Below are positions 1 to 5,898 of a stretch of 10,365 nt of DNA, piece after piece. The DNA is from Sphingomonadales bacterium (GTDB taxonomy: Bacteria > Pseudomonadota > Alphaproteobacteria > Sphingomonadales > Sphingomonadaceae): positions 1 to 10,365 of the forward strand of contig JAIXPM010000333.1 of the NCBI GenBank assembly GCA_027486275.1, in the 5' to 3' direction. Made by a program: the position numbers and the translations under genes. The notes beneath the pieces are model-generated. The model saw nothing but the letters and a program-made list of their open reading frames with translations, had not been told where the DNA came from and did no database searches. The stretch's first letter is position 1, and every line of letters starts with the position of its first letter.

Positions 1-56
1 ATGCGCGCGGTGCGCAGCGAGAGTTTCAGTGGCGGGTTCATTGCACGCTCCATCAT
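1..56 (-). CDS. 5' end of an unidentified gene, cut off by the window edge
   Basis: Two adjacent ATG codons on the minus strand (56-54 and 53-51) open a frame that stays open to the window edge, giving only 18 residues that begin MMERAMNPPLKLSL. It starts 5 bases after the stop of the XRE regulator gene, so it would be co-transcribed with it. No strong Shine-Dalgarno is visible; the preceding bases contain only a weak GAG. Small XRE regulators of this type are often followed by a gene for a small membrane protein, and the basic, amphipathic start would suit one, but too little is present to name a family. The spacing and strand are the main reasons to call it a gene. Confidence 0.4.
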   Translation of the reverse strand, partial: MMERAMNPPLKLSLRTAR

Positions 57-61
57 GCGGC

Positions 62-316
62 TCACTTGGTTGCGGCCAATTGCTGGGCCAGGGACTGAAA
101 GGGCTCAAGGCTGAACAACGTCTCCACCGAAACGCCGAACACGCGGGCAAGCTTCAGGCCCAGTTCGAGGCTGGGGCCATATTGCCCGCGCTCCAGAAAG
201 CCGACGGTTTGCGGATTGACGCCAACCTGTTCGGCCAATTCCTTGCGCGACAGGCCAGCTTCGGCCCGAAACAGCGCAAGCCGGTTGTGCAGCGTTGAAG
301 TTTCGTTGTTCATCAT
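62..316 (-). CDS. Small XRE/Cro-CI-type transcriptional regulator
   Basis: An 84-residue protein that is almost entirely one helix-turn-helix domain (about residues 10-64), so it should bind DNA as a dimer in the cytoplasm. The helix-turn-helix itself reads SRKELAEQVGVNPQTVGFLE, followed by the typical RGQYGPSLEL segment and the LARVFGVSVETLF core that marks the small, stand-alone XRE regulators. There is no ligand-binding or protease domain. Three start codons follow one another: GTG at 319, ATG at 316 and ATG at 313; I chose 316 because it is the first ATG. None has a Shine-Dalgarno sequence. A promoter lies immediately upstream and would give an almost leaderless mRNA; a palindrome over its -10 box suggests self-repression. 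The gene is divergent from isovaleryl-CoA dehydrogenase, so it might also affect that gene, but this is only inferred from position. Confidence 0.85.
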   Translation of the reverse strand: MMNNETSTLHNRLALFRAEAGLSRKELAEQVGVNPQTVGFLERGQYGPSLELGLKLARVFGVSVETLFSLEPFQSLAQQLAATK

Positions 317-325
317 CACGAATCA

Positions 326-339
326 TTGTCTATACACAA
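326..339. promoter_or_regulatory. Palindromic operator candidate over the XRE -10 box
   Basis: The 14-mer TTGTCTATACACAA is an inverted repeat in which 12 of 14 positions are symmetric (TTGT-N-TATA-N-ACAA). It covers the predicted -10 box of the XRE gene. XRE/Cro-CI proteins bind such short dyads as dimers, so a bound regulator here would block its own promoter. A looser half-site pair, ACACA (334-338) and TGTGT (348-352), lies alongside. Assignment to this regulator is inferred from position. Confidence 0.5.
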
Positions 340-355
340 CATAACCCTGTGTCAA
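329..355 (-). promoter_or_regulatory. Probable sigma-70-type promoter of the XRE gene
   Basis: Read on the minus strand, a perfect -35 hexamer TTGACA (355-350) is followed by a 15-base spacer and TATAGA (334-329), four of six matches to the -10 consensus; shifting the -10 by two bases gives TAGACA with a 17-base spacer. Either way transcription would begin at about 320-323, right next to the GTG at 319 and the ATG at 316. The region is AT-rich against a GC-rich background, which supports a promoter. Transcription start is predicted, not observed. Confidence 0.6.
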
Positions 356-370
356 CAAAGTAGCGCTTTG
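356..370. repeat. Short inverted repeat in the xre-ivd intergenic region
   Basis: CAAAG (356-360) and CTTTG (366-370) form a five-base-pair dyad around TAGCG. It lies between the divergent xre and ivd genes, about 60 bases before the ivd start and just upstream of the XRE -35 box. It could be half of a regulator site or chance. No good -35/-10 pair for ivd was found in the 113 bases between the two genes. Confidence 0.25.
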
Positions 371-432
371 CCCCTTCCCGCTCCCGCCGCCTCGGCCTAG
401 AACGGCTGAAATCTGCAAAGGAATCCCTCACG

Positions 433-1596
433 ATGCTGAGCCAGCTGAATTTCGCGCAAGGTGAGACCATCGACATGCTGCGCGATACAGTGCGCGCCTT
501 TGCGGCCGCCGAAATCGCGCCACGCGCCGCCGAGATCGACGCCACCAACACATTCCCGCGCGATTTGTGGCCGAAGATGGGTGAACTTGGCCTGCACGGC
601 ATCACCGTGCCCGAAGCCGATGGCGGCATTGGCCTGGGTTATCTGGCACATGTGGTGGTGGTGGAGGAGCTTTCCCGCGCCTCGGCCAGTGTTGGCCTTT
701 CCTATGGCGCCCACACCAATTTGTGCATCAACCAGATTGCCCGCTGGGGTACGGCCGAACAGAAAGCGAAGTATCTGCCCGGCCTCATCTCTGGAGATCA
801 TGTCGGCAGCCTCGCCATGTCCGAACCGGGTGCGGGCAGTGACGTGATCGGCATGAAGCTGCGCGCCGATATTCAGGGCAATGGCGATTATGTGCTGAAC
901 GGCAACAAGATGTGGATCACCAACGGGCCGCATGCCGAAACGTTGGTCGTCTATGCCAAGACTGATCCCGCCGCCGGCCCGCGCGGGGTGACGGCGTTCC
1001 TGATCGAAAAGGGCATGAATGGATTCTCCACCGCACAGAAGCTCGACAAGCTGGGCATGCGAGGGTCTGACACCTGCGAACTGGTGTTCGAGGATTGCAG
1101 CGTGCCGGCCGAAAATGTGCTGGGCGGCGTCGGCAATGGCGCCCGCGTGCTGATGTCCGGCCTGGATTATGAACGTGTGGTGCTTTCGGGTGGCCCGCTT
1201 GGCATCATGCAGGCCTGCATGGACGTCGTGGTGCCGTATGTTCATGATCGCCAGCAGTTCGGCCAACCCATCGGCCAGTTTCAGCTGATGCAGGGCAAGC
1301 TGGCCGACATGTATGTCGCGCTGTCCACTGCCCAGGCCTATACGTATGCCGTCGCGCAAGCCTGTGACCGCGGCGAGACCACCCGCAAGGACAGCGCCGG
1401 CTGCATCCTCTACAGCGCGGAAAAGGCAACCTGGATGGCGCTGGAGGCGATCCAGTGCCTGGGCGGTAACGGCTATATCAACGAATATCCCACCGGGCGC
1501 CTGCTCCGCGATGCCAAGCTCTATGAAATCGGCGCCGGCACTTCGGAAATCCGCCGTTACCTGATTGGCCGGGAATTGTTCGAAGAGACCAAGTGA
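433..1596 (+). CDS. ivd: Isovaleryl-CoA dehydrogenase
   Basis: A 387-residue FAD-dependent acyl-CoA dehydrogenase that oxidises isovaleryl-CoA to 3-methylcrotonyl-CoA in leucine breakdown, passing electrons to electron-transfer flavoprotein in the cytoplasm. It has the full family layout: N-terminal helical domain (about 5-122), middle beta domain (about 125-225, with [10 protein letters not shown] at 128-137 and the WITNG flavin-contact stretch at 161-165) and C-terminal helical domain. The substrate class is set by the catalytic glutamate: E247 lies in [14 protein letters not shown], the helix position typical of isovaleryl-CoA dehydrogenases, while the site that carries the base in short- and medium-chain enzymes reads YEIGAGTSE with alanine there. 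Length is normal for a bacterial enzyme without a mitochondrial leader. AAAGGA at 417-422 is the ribosome site. The usual neighbours (methylcrotonyl-CoA carboxylase, liu genes) are absent downstream; mobA overlaps the stop codon instead. Confidence 0.93.
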   Translation: MLSQLNFAQGETIDMLRDTVRAFAAAEIAPRAAEIDATNTFPRDLWPKMGELGLHGITVPEADGGIGLGYLAHVVVVEELSRASASVGLSYGAHTNLCINQIARWGTAEQKAKYLPGLISGDHVGSLAMSEPGAGSDVIGMKLRADIQGNGDYVLNGNKMWITNGPHAETLVVYAKTDPAAGPRGVTAFLIEKGMNGFSTAQKLDKLGMRGSDTCELVFEDCSVPAENVLGGVGNGARVLMSGLDYERVVLSGGPLGIMQACMDVVVPYVHDRQQFGQPIGQFQLMQGKLADMYVALSTAQAYTYAVAQACDRGETTRKDSAGCILYSAEKATWMALEAIQCLGGNGYINEYPTGRLLRDAKLYEIGAGTSEIRRYLIGRELFEETK

Positions 1597-2105
1597 GGCT
1601 GCTGGGCGTCGTCCTCGCCGGCGGCCAGTCGCGCCGCTTCGGCCGTGACAAGGCCTTGGCATTGCTCGATGGCCGGCCGCTGATCGATCATGCACTGGCT
1701 GCGCTGGCTGGCTGTGATGCGCTGGCGGTGGCGGGGCGGGAATGGCCCGGCATTGCCAGCCTGCCCGACCGGCCATCACCTGATCTCGGCCCGTTGGGTG
1801 GCCTCAACGCCGCGCTACATCACGCGGTGGCGAAGGGCTTCAGCCATGTTGCCAGCCTGCCCGTCGACAGCCCGACCCTGCCCGCCGACTGGCTGGCGAA
1901 GTTGGGCGATGGCCCGGCGCATGCGGCCGACCAGCCCCTCATCGCTGTCTGGCCGGTGGCGCTGGCAGACGGTCTGGAGGCGTTCGTGGCCGGCGGTGGC
2001 CGGCGGGTGCGGGAATGGGTGGCAGGGACCGGCGCACGTGCGGTCAATCTCGGGCCGCTGGCCAATCTCAATCAACCAGGTGATCTGGACCGCCTGCACA
2101 GGTGA
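1593..2105 (+). CDS. mobA: MobA-type molybdenum cofactor guanylyltransferase
   Basis: A 170-residue nucleotidyltransferase-fold protein expected to attach GMP to molybdopterin-bound molybdenum, giving the guanine dinucleotide cofactor of DMSO-reductase-type enzymes. The signature loop [18 protein letters not shown] (8-25) binds the nucleotide; DLGPLGGL (64-71) and PVDSPTLP (90-97, with metal-binding D92) are the next conserved blocks, and NLNQPGDL (158-165) is the C-terminal NxNxPxDL motif typical of MobA. It is a little shorter than E. coli MobA (about 194 residues) but has every motif. The start is GTG at 1593, whose last bases overlap the TGA stop of ivd (GTGA), so translation is probably coupled. 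No other molybdenum cofactor gene is visible. A CTP-using relative (MocA) is the main alternative; the motifs fit MobA better. Confidence 0.85.
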   Translation: MRLLGVVLAGGQSRRFGRDKALALLDGRPLIDHALAALAGCDALAVAGREWPGIASLPDRPSPDLGPLGGLNAALHHAVAKGFSHVASLPVDSPTLPADWLAKLGDGPAHAADQPLIAVWPVALADGLEAFVAGGGRRVREWVAGTGARAVNLGPLANLNQPGDLDRLHR

Positions 2106-2112
2106 CAAAGCG

Positions 2113-2139
2113 CCTCGCCGCGCTATGCTGGCGGCGGGG
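2113..2139 (+). promoter_or_regulatory. GC-rich hairpin covering the peptidase ribosome binding site
   Basis: Bases 2113-2121 pair with 2131-2139 (nine pairs, one of them T-G) around a nine-base loop. The 3' arm includes GGGG of the Shine-Dalgarno GGGGAG (2136-2141) that precedes the ATG at 2149. The structure begins eight bases after the mobA stop. It could limit translation of the peptidase gene, or act as a weak transcript end, but no T run follows it. Folding is by eye only. Confidence 0.4.
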
Positions 2140-2148
2140 AGAATTTGC

Positions 2149-3375
2149 ATGAAAACACTGATCGCTGCCGCCTGCGCGTTGCTGGCCACCACCGCACTGG
2201 CCGCGCCAAAACCGGATGCCACGCTGCTGAAGGCGGCCACCGCCGAAGCGCCCGGCATCACCGCCACGCTGAAATCGCTGGTGGAGATCGAAACGGGCAC
2301 GGGTGACGCCGAGGGCATGGCCAGCATGGGCCGCTATCTGGAAAGCGCCTTCACCGCTCGCGGCGGCACGGTGGCGCGAATGCAACCAACCGGCGGCGTG
2401 GCCGGCGATATCATCGTCGCGCGCTGGAAGGGCAGCGGCAAGGGCAAGCTGCTGCTGATTGCCCACATGGACACGGTGTATCAGCGCGGCGCCCTCGCCC
2501 GCGCGCCATTCAAGCTGATGGATGGCCCACAAGGCCCGCTGGCCTATGGCCCCGGCATTTCGGATGACAAGAGCGGTATCGCCACCATCCTGCACACGCT
2601 GCCGCTGCTGACGGCCAAGGATTATGCCGAGCTGACCGTCGCCATCAACACCGACGAGGAACGCGGATCGCTGGGTTCCGGCACGACCATCACCGAACTG
2701 GCCAAGGGCATGACGGCGGTGCTCAGCTTTGAGCCGACCAGCATGCCGGAACGGCTGACGCGTGGCACATCGGCCACCAACACGGTGATCGTTACCATCA
2801 AGGGCAAGGCCAGCCACGCCGGCGGCGCGCCGGAAGCCGGCATCAACTCACTGGTGGAGGCCGCCCACATCATCCAGACCACAAAGGACCTTGATCGCGG
2901 CCAGGGCAATCGCCGCTTCAACTGGACGGTGGTCGAACAACAGCGCGGCGTGCGCAACATCATCCCCGACGATGTGACGCTGATCGGCGACTTGCGCACC
3001 AGCAACCTGGCGCAATTTGATCAGTTCAAGGCGGAACTGCTCGATCGGCTGAAAACGCCGTCCATCCCCGGCGCCGTGGTCACCGCCGAAGTGCGCATGA
3101 ACCGCCCGCCCTTCACCGCGACCCCGGCCAGCAACGCGCTGATCGACGAAGCCCGCGCCATCTATGCCACGCTGGGCAAGGAACTGCTGGTGATGGAACG
3201 CGGCGGCGGCGGCACTGATGCCGGCTATGCCGCGCTGGCCGGCGTGCCAGTGATTGAATCGCTGGGCCTGCCCGGCTTTGGCGCGCACACCACGCAGGCT
3301 GAATATGTGTTCCTCGAAGCCGTGCCCCGCCGGCTCTATCTGGCCGCAAGCCTGATCCGCAAGTTGGGGCGGTAG
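2149..3375 (+). CDS. Secreted M20-family zinc carboxypeptidase (glutamate carboxypeptidase-like)
   Basis: A 408-residue di-zinc peptidase resembling carboxypeptidase G2, which cleaves C-terminal glutamate from folates and related compounds; the true substrate here is unknown. Residues 1-18 form a signal peptide (MKTLIAAACALLATTALA, cleavage before A19), so it acts in the periplasm or outside. All expected metal and catalytic residues can be placed: H106 and D108 in AHMDTVY, D139 in GISDDKSG, E170-E171 in NTDEERGS, E194 in SFEPT and H380 in GAHTTQAEY. The dimerisation (lid) domain is about 205-315, with KASHAGGAPEAG inside it. The ATG at 2149 was chosen over longer in-frame readings because GGGGAGAA precedes it by about six bases and the signal peptide starts there; upstream codons overlap mobA in another frame. 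It lies 43 bases after mobA. Confidence 0.88.
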   Translation: MKTLIAAACALLATTALAAPKPDATLLKAATAEAPGITATLKSLVEIETGTGDAEGMASMGRYLESAFTARGGTVARMQPTGGVAGDIIVARWKGSGKGKLLLIAHMDTVYQRGALARAPFKLMDGPQGPLAYGPGISDDKSGIATILHTLPLLTAKDYAELTVAINTDEERGSLGSGTTITELAKGMTAVLSFEPTSMPERLTRGTSATNTVIVTIKGKASHAGGAPEAGINSLVEAAHIIQTTKDLDRGQGNRRFNWTVVEQQRGVRNIIPDDVTLIGDLRTSNLAQFDQFKAELLDRLKTPSIPGAVVTAEVRMNRPPFTATPASNALIDEARAIYATLGKELLVMERGGGGTDAGYAALAGVPVIESLGLPGFGAHTTQAEYVFLEAVPRRLYLAASLIRKLGR

Positions 3376-3407
3376 ACGCCGCGCACAGCGGCGGCTAAGG
3401 CCGGCGC

Positions 3408-4319
3408 ATGTCGGCCAGCCACCCTTCCCGCCTGTCGGCGATCCTGCTGGTGTTGGCCGGCATCGGCGCGATGTGCGTGCTCGATGTGTTCGCCAAATAT
3501 CTGGCGCTGCGCCATGGCGCGCCGCTGACCACCTTTTCCCGCTATGCCAGTGGCACCGTATTTGCGCTGATGGTGTGGCAGTGGCAGGGCCGGCCCTGGG
3601 TGGCGCCGGGCGGGCTGCAGGCCAATCTGGTACGCGGTACGCTGATTGCGGCGATGGCGCTGGCGTTTTTCTGGTCGATCACGCGGCTGCCACTCGCCCT
3701 TGTGCTCACCCTCACGTTCGTCGGACCATTGGCGGTGCCGTTCATGGCGGCGCTTTATCTGAAGGAACCGGTGCAGCCCCGCTATATCGCGGCCGGGGTG
3801 TTGGGTTTCATCGGCGTGCTGGTCACCGTGGGCGGCATGCCCAGCCTGTCGAGCGGGGAATTGCTGGCAGCGGCAGCGGCCGTGCTCGCCGCATTCCTCT
3901 ATGCCGGGACGGCGGTGATCCTGCGCTCGCGGGCGGCCGCCGATGGCGCCACGGTCATCACGCTGATCGCCGCAGTGGTGCCGATGCTGTGGCTGTCACC
4001 GGCGCTGATCAGCCTGCCTACCATGCCGTCAGCAATCGATTTGGGGCTGATGGCGGCCATGGGCCTCATCGGCAATATCGCCGTGCAGCTGATGGCGCGC
4101 GGCTATGTTCACCTGCAGGCGCAGGTTTCAGCGGTGCTTGAGTATAGCGCCCTGCCCTGGGCCGCGCTGATGGGTTGGCTGGCGTTTGACGAGGTGGTGG
4201 CACCCAGCACGATACTGGGCGCGGCGATCATCGCCGGGGCCTGCCTGTGGGCATCGCGCGCGCCAAGGGCAGACGTGGCAGCGCCAGTCAGCGGTCTGCC
4301 GCCAGCGCCAATTCCTTGA
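3408..4319 (+). CDS. EamA-family (drug/metabolite transporter) membrane protein
   Basis: A 303-residue inner-membrane protein with about ten hydrophobic segments, built as two EamA repeats (about 10-140 and 151-284). Each repeat shows the family hallmark near its end: a short acidic turn (LKEPV at 118-122; FDEVV at 260-264) followed by a glycine-rich helix (GVLGFIGVLV; LGAAIIAGACL). Family members export or import small metabolites such as amino acids, nucleotides or SAM; the sequence gives no substrate. The C-terminus is a short Ala/Pro-rich cytoplasmic tail. AAGG at 3397-3400 lies seven bases before the ATG. It starts 32 bases after the peptidase gene, so it may share its transcript, and transport of a peptidase product is a possible but unproven link. 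Its last 32 bases overlap the end of the convergent gene at 4288-4758. Confidence 0.85.
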   Translation: MSASHPSRLSAILLVLAGIGAMCVLDVFAKYLALRHGAPLTTFSRYASGTVFALMVWQWQGRPWVAPGGLQANLVRGTLIAAMALAFFWSITRLPLALVLTLTFVGPLAVPFMAALYLKEPVQPRYIAAGVLGFIGVLVTVGGMPSLSSGELLAAAAAVLAAFLYAGTAVILRSRAAADGATVITLIAAVVPMLWLSPALISLPTMPSAIDLGLMAAMGLIGNIAVQLMARGYVHLQAQVSAVLEYSALPWAALMGWLAFDEVVAPSTILGAAIIAGACLWASRAPRADVAAPVSGLPPAPIP

Positions 4320-4758
4320 GGCACACCGCCTTGGCACGGCCAATGGCGGCAACATCCGGCAACAGTTCAACCGCCTCACGCGCATCCGCCAGATAAGCCG
4401 CGCGCGCCGCTGGCGCATGGCTGCCCACCGGCGCCCCGCAAATGGCCTGCACACCCAACACAGGGGAACGCCGCAGATCGGTCACCGCCAGAACTTCTGA
4501 TGGCGCCCGCGGCAGCGCGGCCGCCACTGCAGCGGTGAGCTGCTCGGCCTGCGTATCTTCGGCACCGCGGGCCAGTTCCGGCGCCATTGCAATCCAATCG
4601 GCGGCACCGTTGCGGATTGCCCCCATCACGCGGCCCCAGTCACCGCCCGCCACCAGATGGGCGACCGCCGGCTTGGGGCCATTGCGATCAACATCGGCCG
4701 CGAACTGGCTGGCCGAAAGGATGCCGACAAGCAGCAGCAGGGGGGAAAATGCAGTCAT
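4288..4758 (-). CDS. Small exported protein of unknown function, last gene of the envelope cluster
   Basis: I do not recognise a named family. The 156-residue product begins with a hydrophobic stretch (LLLLVGILSASQFA, residues 7-20) that looks like a signal peptide cleaved near residues 17-21, although the region before it lacks the usual basic residues. The mature part is Ala-rich and mostly helical in character, with a GDWGRVMGAIRNGAADWI block at 39-56 and two cysteines (C107 and C146) that could form a disulfide in the periplasm. The ATG at 4758 has no visible Shine-Dalgarno and lies 40 bases after fabZ; no in-frame upstream ATG, GTG or TTG fits. The frame is codon-consistent with its neighbours. 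The 3' end overlaps the convergent transporter gene by 32 bases. Its place after fabZ, where lpxA often sits, suggests an envelope role but does not prove it. Confidence 0.7.
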   Translation of the reverse strand: MTAFSPLLLLVGILSASQFAADVDRNGPKPAVAHLVAGGDWGRVMGAIRNGAADWIAMAPELARGAEDTQAEQLTAAVAAALPRAPSEVLAVTDLRRSPVLGVQAICGAPVGSHAPAARAAYLADAREAVELLPDVAAIGRAKAVCLKELALAADR

Positions 4759-4798
4759 GTGATGAATATGGGCTTGATGCCAGCCAGGTGCAATGGCG

Positions 4799-5281
4799 TC
4801 AGGCAGCGGGCGGATCGGCGATCATCGCGGTGAAGCTGCATTCGGCCACCAGTTTGCCGTCCACTTCGGCGCGGCCGGTGAATTTGGCCACCCGGCCGCG
4901 ATCCTGCACCACCTGCACCTTCAGGTGCAGCAGGCAGCCCGGTTCCACCGGGGTGCGGAACTTGGCGTTCTCGATCGCCATGAAGAAAACGAGCTTGTCG
5001 CCCGCATCCGGATCCTTGGCGCGCGCGGTGTGAATGGCGAGCACACCGGCGGTTTGCGCCAGCGCTTCGACGATCAGCACGCCAGGCATGATTGGCTTGG
5101 CCGGGAAATGCCCGGCAAAGAACGGCTCGTTGATGGTCACGGCCTTGATGCCGGTCGCGGATTGACCGGGGATCATGTCGATCACCCGGTCAACCAGAAG
5201 CATCGGAAACCGATGCGGCAGCAGCGCCATCACTGCCAGCACGTCAGCCGTGCTGGCAGTTTGAGGAACGGTGTCGTTCAT
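4799..5281 (-). CDS. fabZ: 3-hydroxyacyl-[acyl-carrier-protein] dehydratase FabZ
   Basis: A 160-residue hot-dog-fold enzyme that removes water from (3R)-hydroxyacyl-ACP to give trans-2-enoyl-ACP in cytoplasmic fatty-acid elongation. The active-site block [17 protein letters not shown] contains catalytic H58 and E72. The preceding [14 protein letters not shown] segment is the classic FabZ N-terminal motif and separates it from FabA. Length is typical for an alphaproteobacterial FabZ. The start is best put at ATG 5281, which shares its A with the skp stop codon (TGATG); a TTG three bases earlier is possible but less likely. There is no Shine-Dalgarno, because the upstream bases are a GC-rich coding tail, so translation probably depends on ribosomes finishing skp. 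In many proteobacteria lpxD precedes and lpxA follows this gene; neither is here. Confidence 0.95.
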   Translation of the reverse strand: MNDTVPQTASTADVLAVMALLPHRFPMLLVDRVIDMIPGQSATGIKAVTINEPFFAGHFPAKPIMPGVLIVEALAQTAGVLAIHTARAKDPDAGDKLVFFMAIENAKFRTPVEPGCLLHLKVQVVQDRGRVAKFTGRAEVDGKLVAECSFTAMIADPPAA

Positions 5282-5898
5282 CAACGGCGCGGCGGGGCCG
5301 CCGGAGCCGGGGCCGGAGCCGGAGCGGCAGGCGCAGTGCCAGCCGGAGCGGCCGGCGGCGTGATCGACACCTTCGGCAGTGCCTTGTCGAGACGGGCGAC
5401 CACATCGGCGGTGATATCGATGGCAGCGGCGTGCTGGATGGTCACCTGCTCGTCAACGGCGATGTTGGCACCACGTTCGCGCATGATCAGGCTGATGATC
5501 GGCTGGGCGCCATCATTGATCTGCTTGACGACCCATTGTTCGGACGCCTGGATTTCCTGCTGGCGGCGCTGCAGTTCCTGATCGGCCTGGCCGCGACGGG
5601 TATCGAAATCCCGCACCTTGGCCTGCCAGGCCTGGACGGCGGCAGGAGCGGCGGCCTGAGCCGGCTGGGTGTCACGCAGCGTCTTTTCTTCGGCAGCCAG
5701 GCTGGTGCGCAGCTGACTCAGACGGGCGTTAAGCGCATCGGCCTTCGGCTTCAGTTCGGTCTGCGCGGCCTTGGCAGCGGCAGAGGTGGCGATCATTTCC
5801 TGGCGGTCAACCGTGACGATCACGGCGGCCGGCAGCTGCTGCGCCAGAACCGGGGCGGAAACACTGGCCAGCGCCAGTGCAATCAGAATCTTCTTCAT
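5281..5898 (-). CDS. skp: Periplasmic OmpH/Skp-family chaperone
   Basis: A 205-residue member of the OmpH/Skp family, which holds unfolded outer-membrane proteins in the periplasm and hands them to the BAM complex. Residues 1-19 are a clear signal peptide (MKKILIALALASVSAPVLA, cleavage before Q20). Residues about 22-31 (PAAVIVTVDR) match the first strand of the trimer body, 40-130 are charged, Ala/Gln-rich helices forming the coiled-coil tentacles, and the second half of the body follows to about 178. The tail, 181-205, is almost only Ala and Pro and is not part of the E. coli chaperone (about 160 residues). The ATG shares its A with the bamA stop (TGATG), and AGGGA in the last bamA codons sits about ten bases upstream. 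Position directly after bamA supports the name; sequence identity in this family is generally low. Confidence 0.88.
   Translation of the reverse strand: MKKILIALALASVSAPVLAQQLPAAVIVTVDRQEMIATSAAAKAAQTELKPKADALNARLSQLRTSLAAEEKTLRDTQPAQAAAPAAVQAWQAKVRDFDTRRGQADQELQRRQQEIQASEQWVVKQINDGAQPIISLIMRERGANIAVDEQVTIQHAAAIDITADVVARLDKALPKVSITPPAAPAGTAPAAPAPAPAPAAPPRR
5302..5325. repeat. Hexanucleotide tandem repeat in the skp 3' end
   Basis: Four consecutive six-base units on the plus strand: CGGAGC, CGGGGC, CGGAGC, CGGAGC. In the skp reading frame they encode alternating Ala and Pro in the C-terminal tail. Because each unit is two codons, gain or loss of copies would change tail length without breaking the frame. 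It ends about 20 bases before the fabZ start. Confidence 0.75.

Noticed and set aside
320..432. A sigma-70 promoter for ivd
   Set aside because: TTGCCC at 368-373 and TAGAAC near 398 are too far apart (more than 20 bases) and other pairs match poorly, so no promoter could be assigned.
397..1779. A 460-codon open frame on the minus strand opposite ivd
   Set aside because: It lies antisense to a gene with complete acyl-CoA dehydrogenase motifs and reads as low-complexity Ala/Gly/His/Arg sequence.
1690..2148. A longer N-terminus for the M20 peptidase
   Set aside because: The upstream frame runs through mobA in another frame and yields Trp/Arg-rich nonsense; a ribosome site and signal peptide mark the start at 2149.
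3376..3400. Terminator between the peptidase and transporter genes
   Set aside because: The dyad GCCGC (3378-3382) and GCGGC (3388-3392) has only five pairs and no T run; too weak to call.
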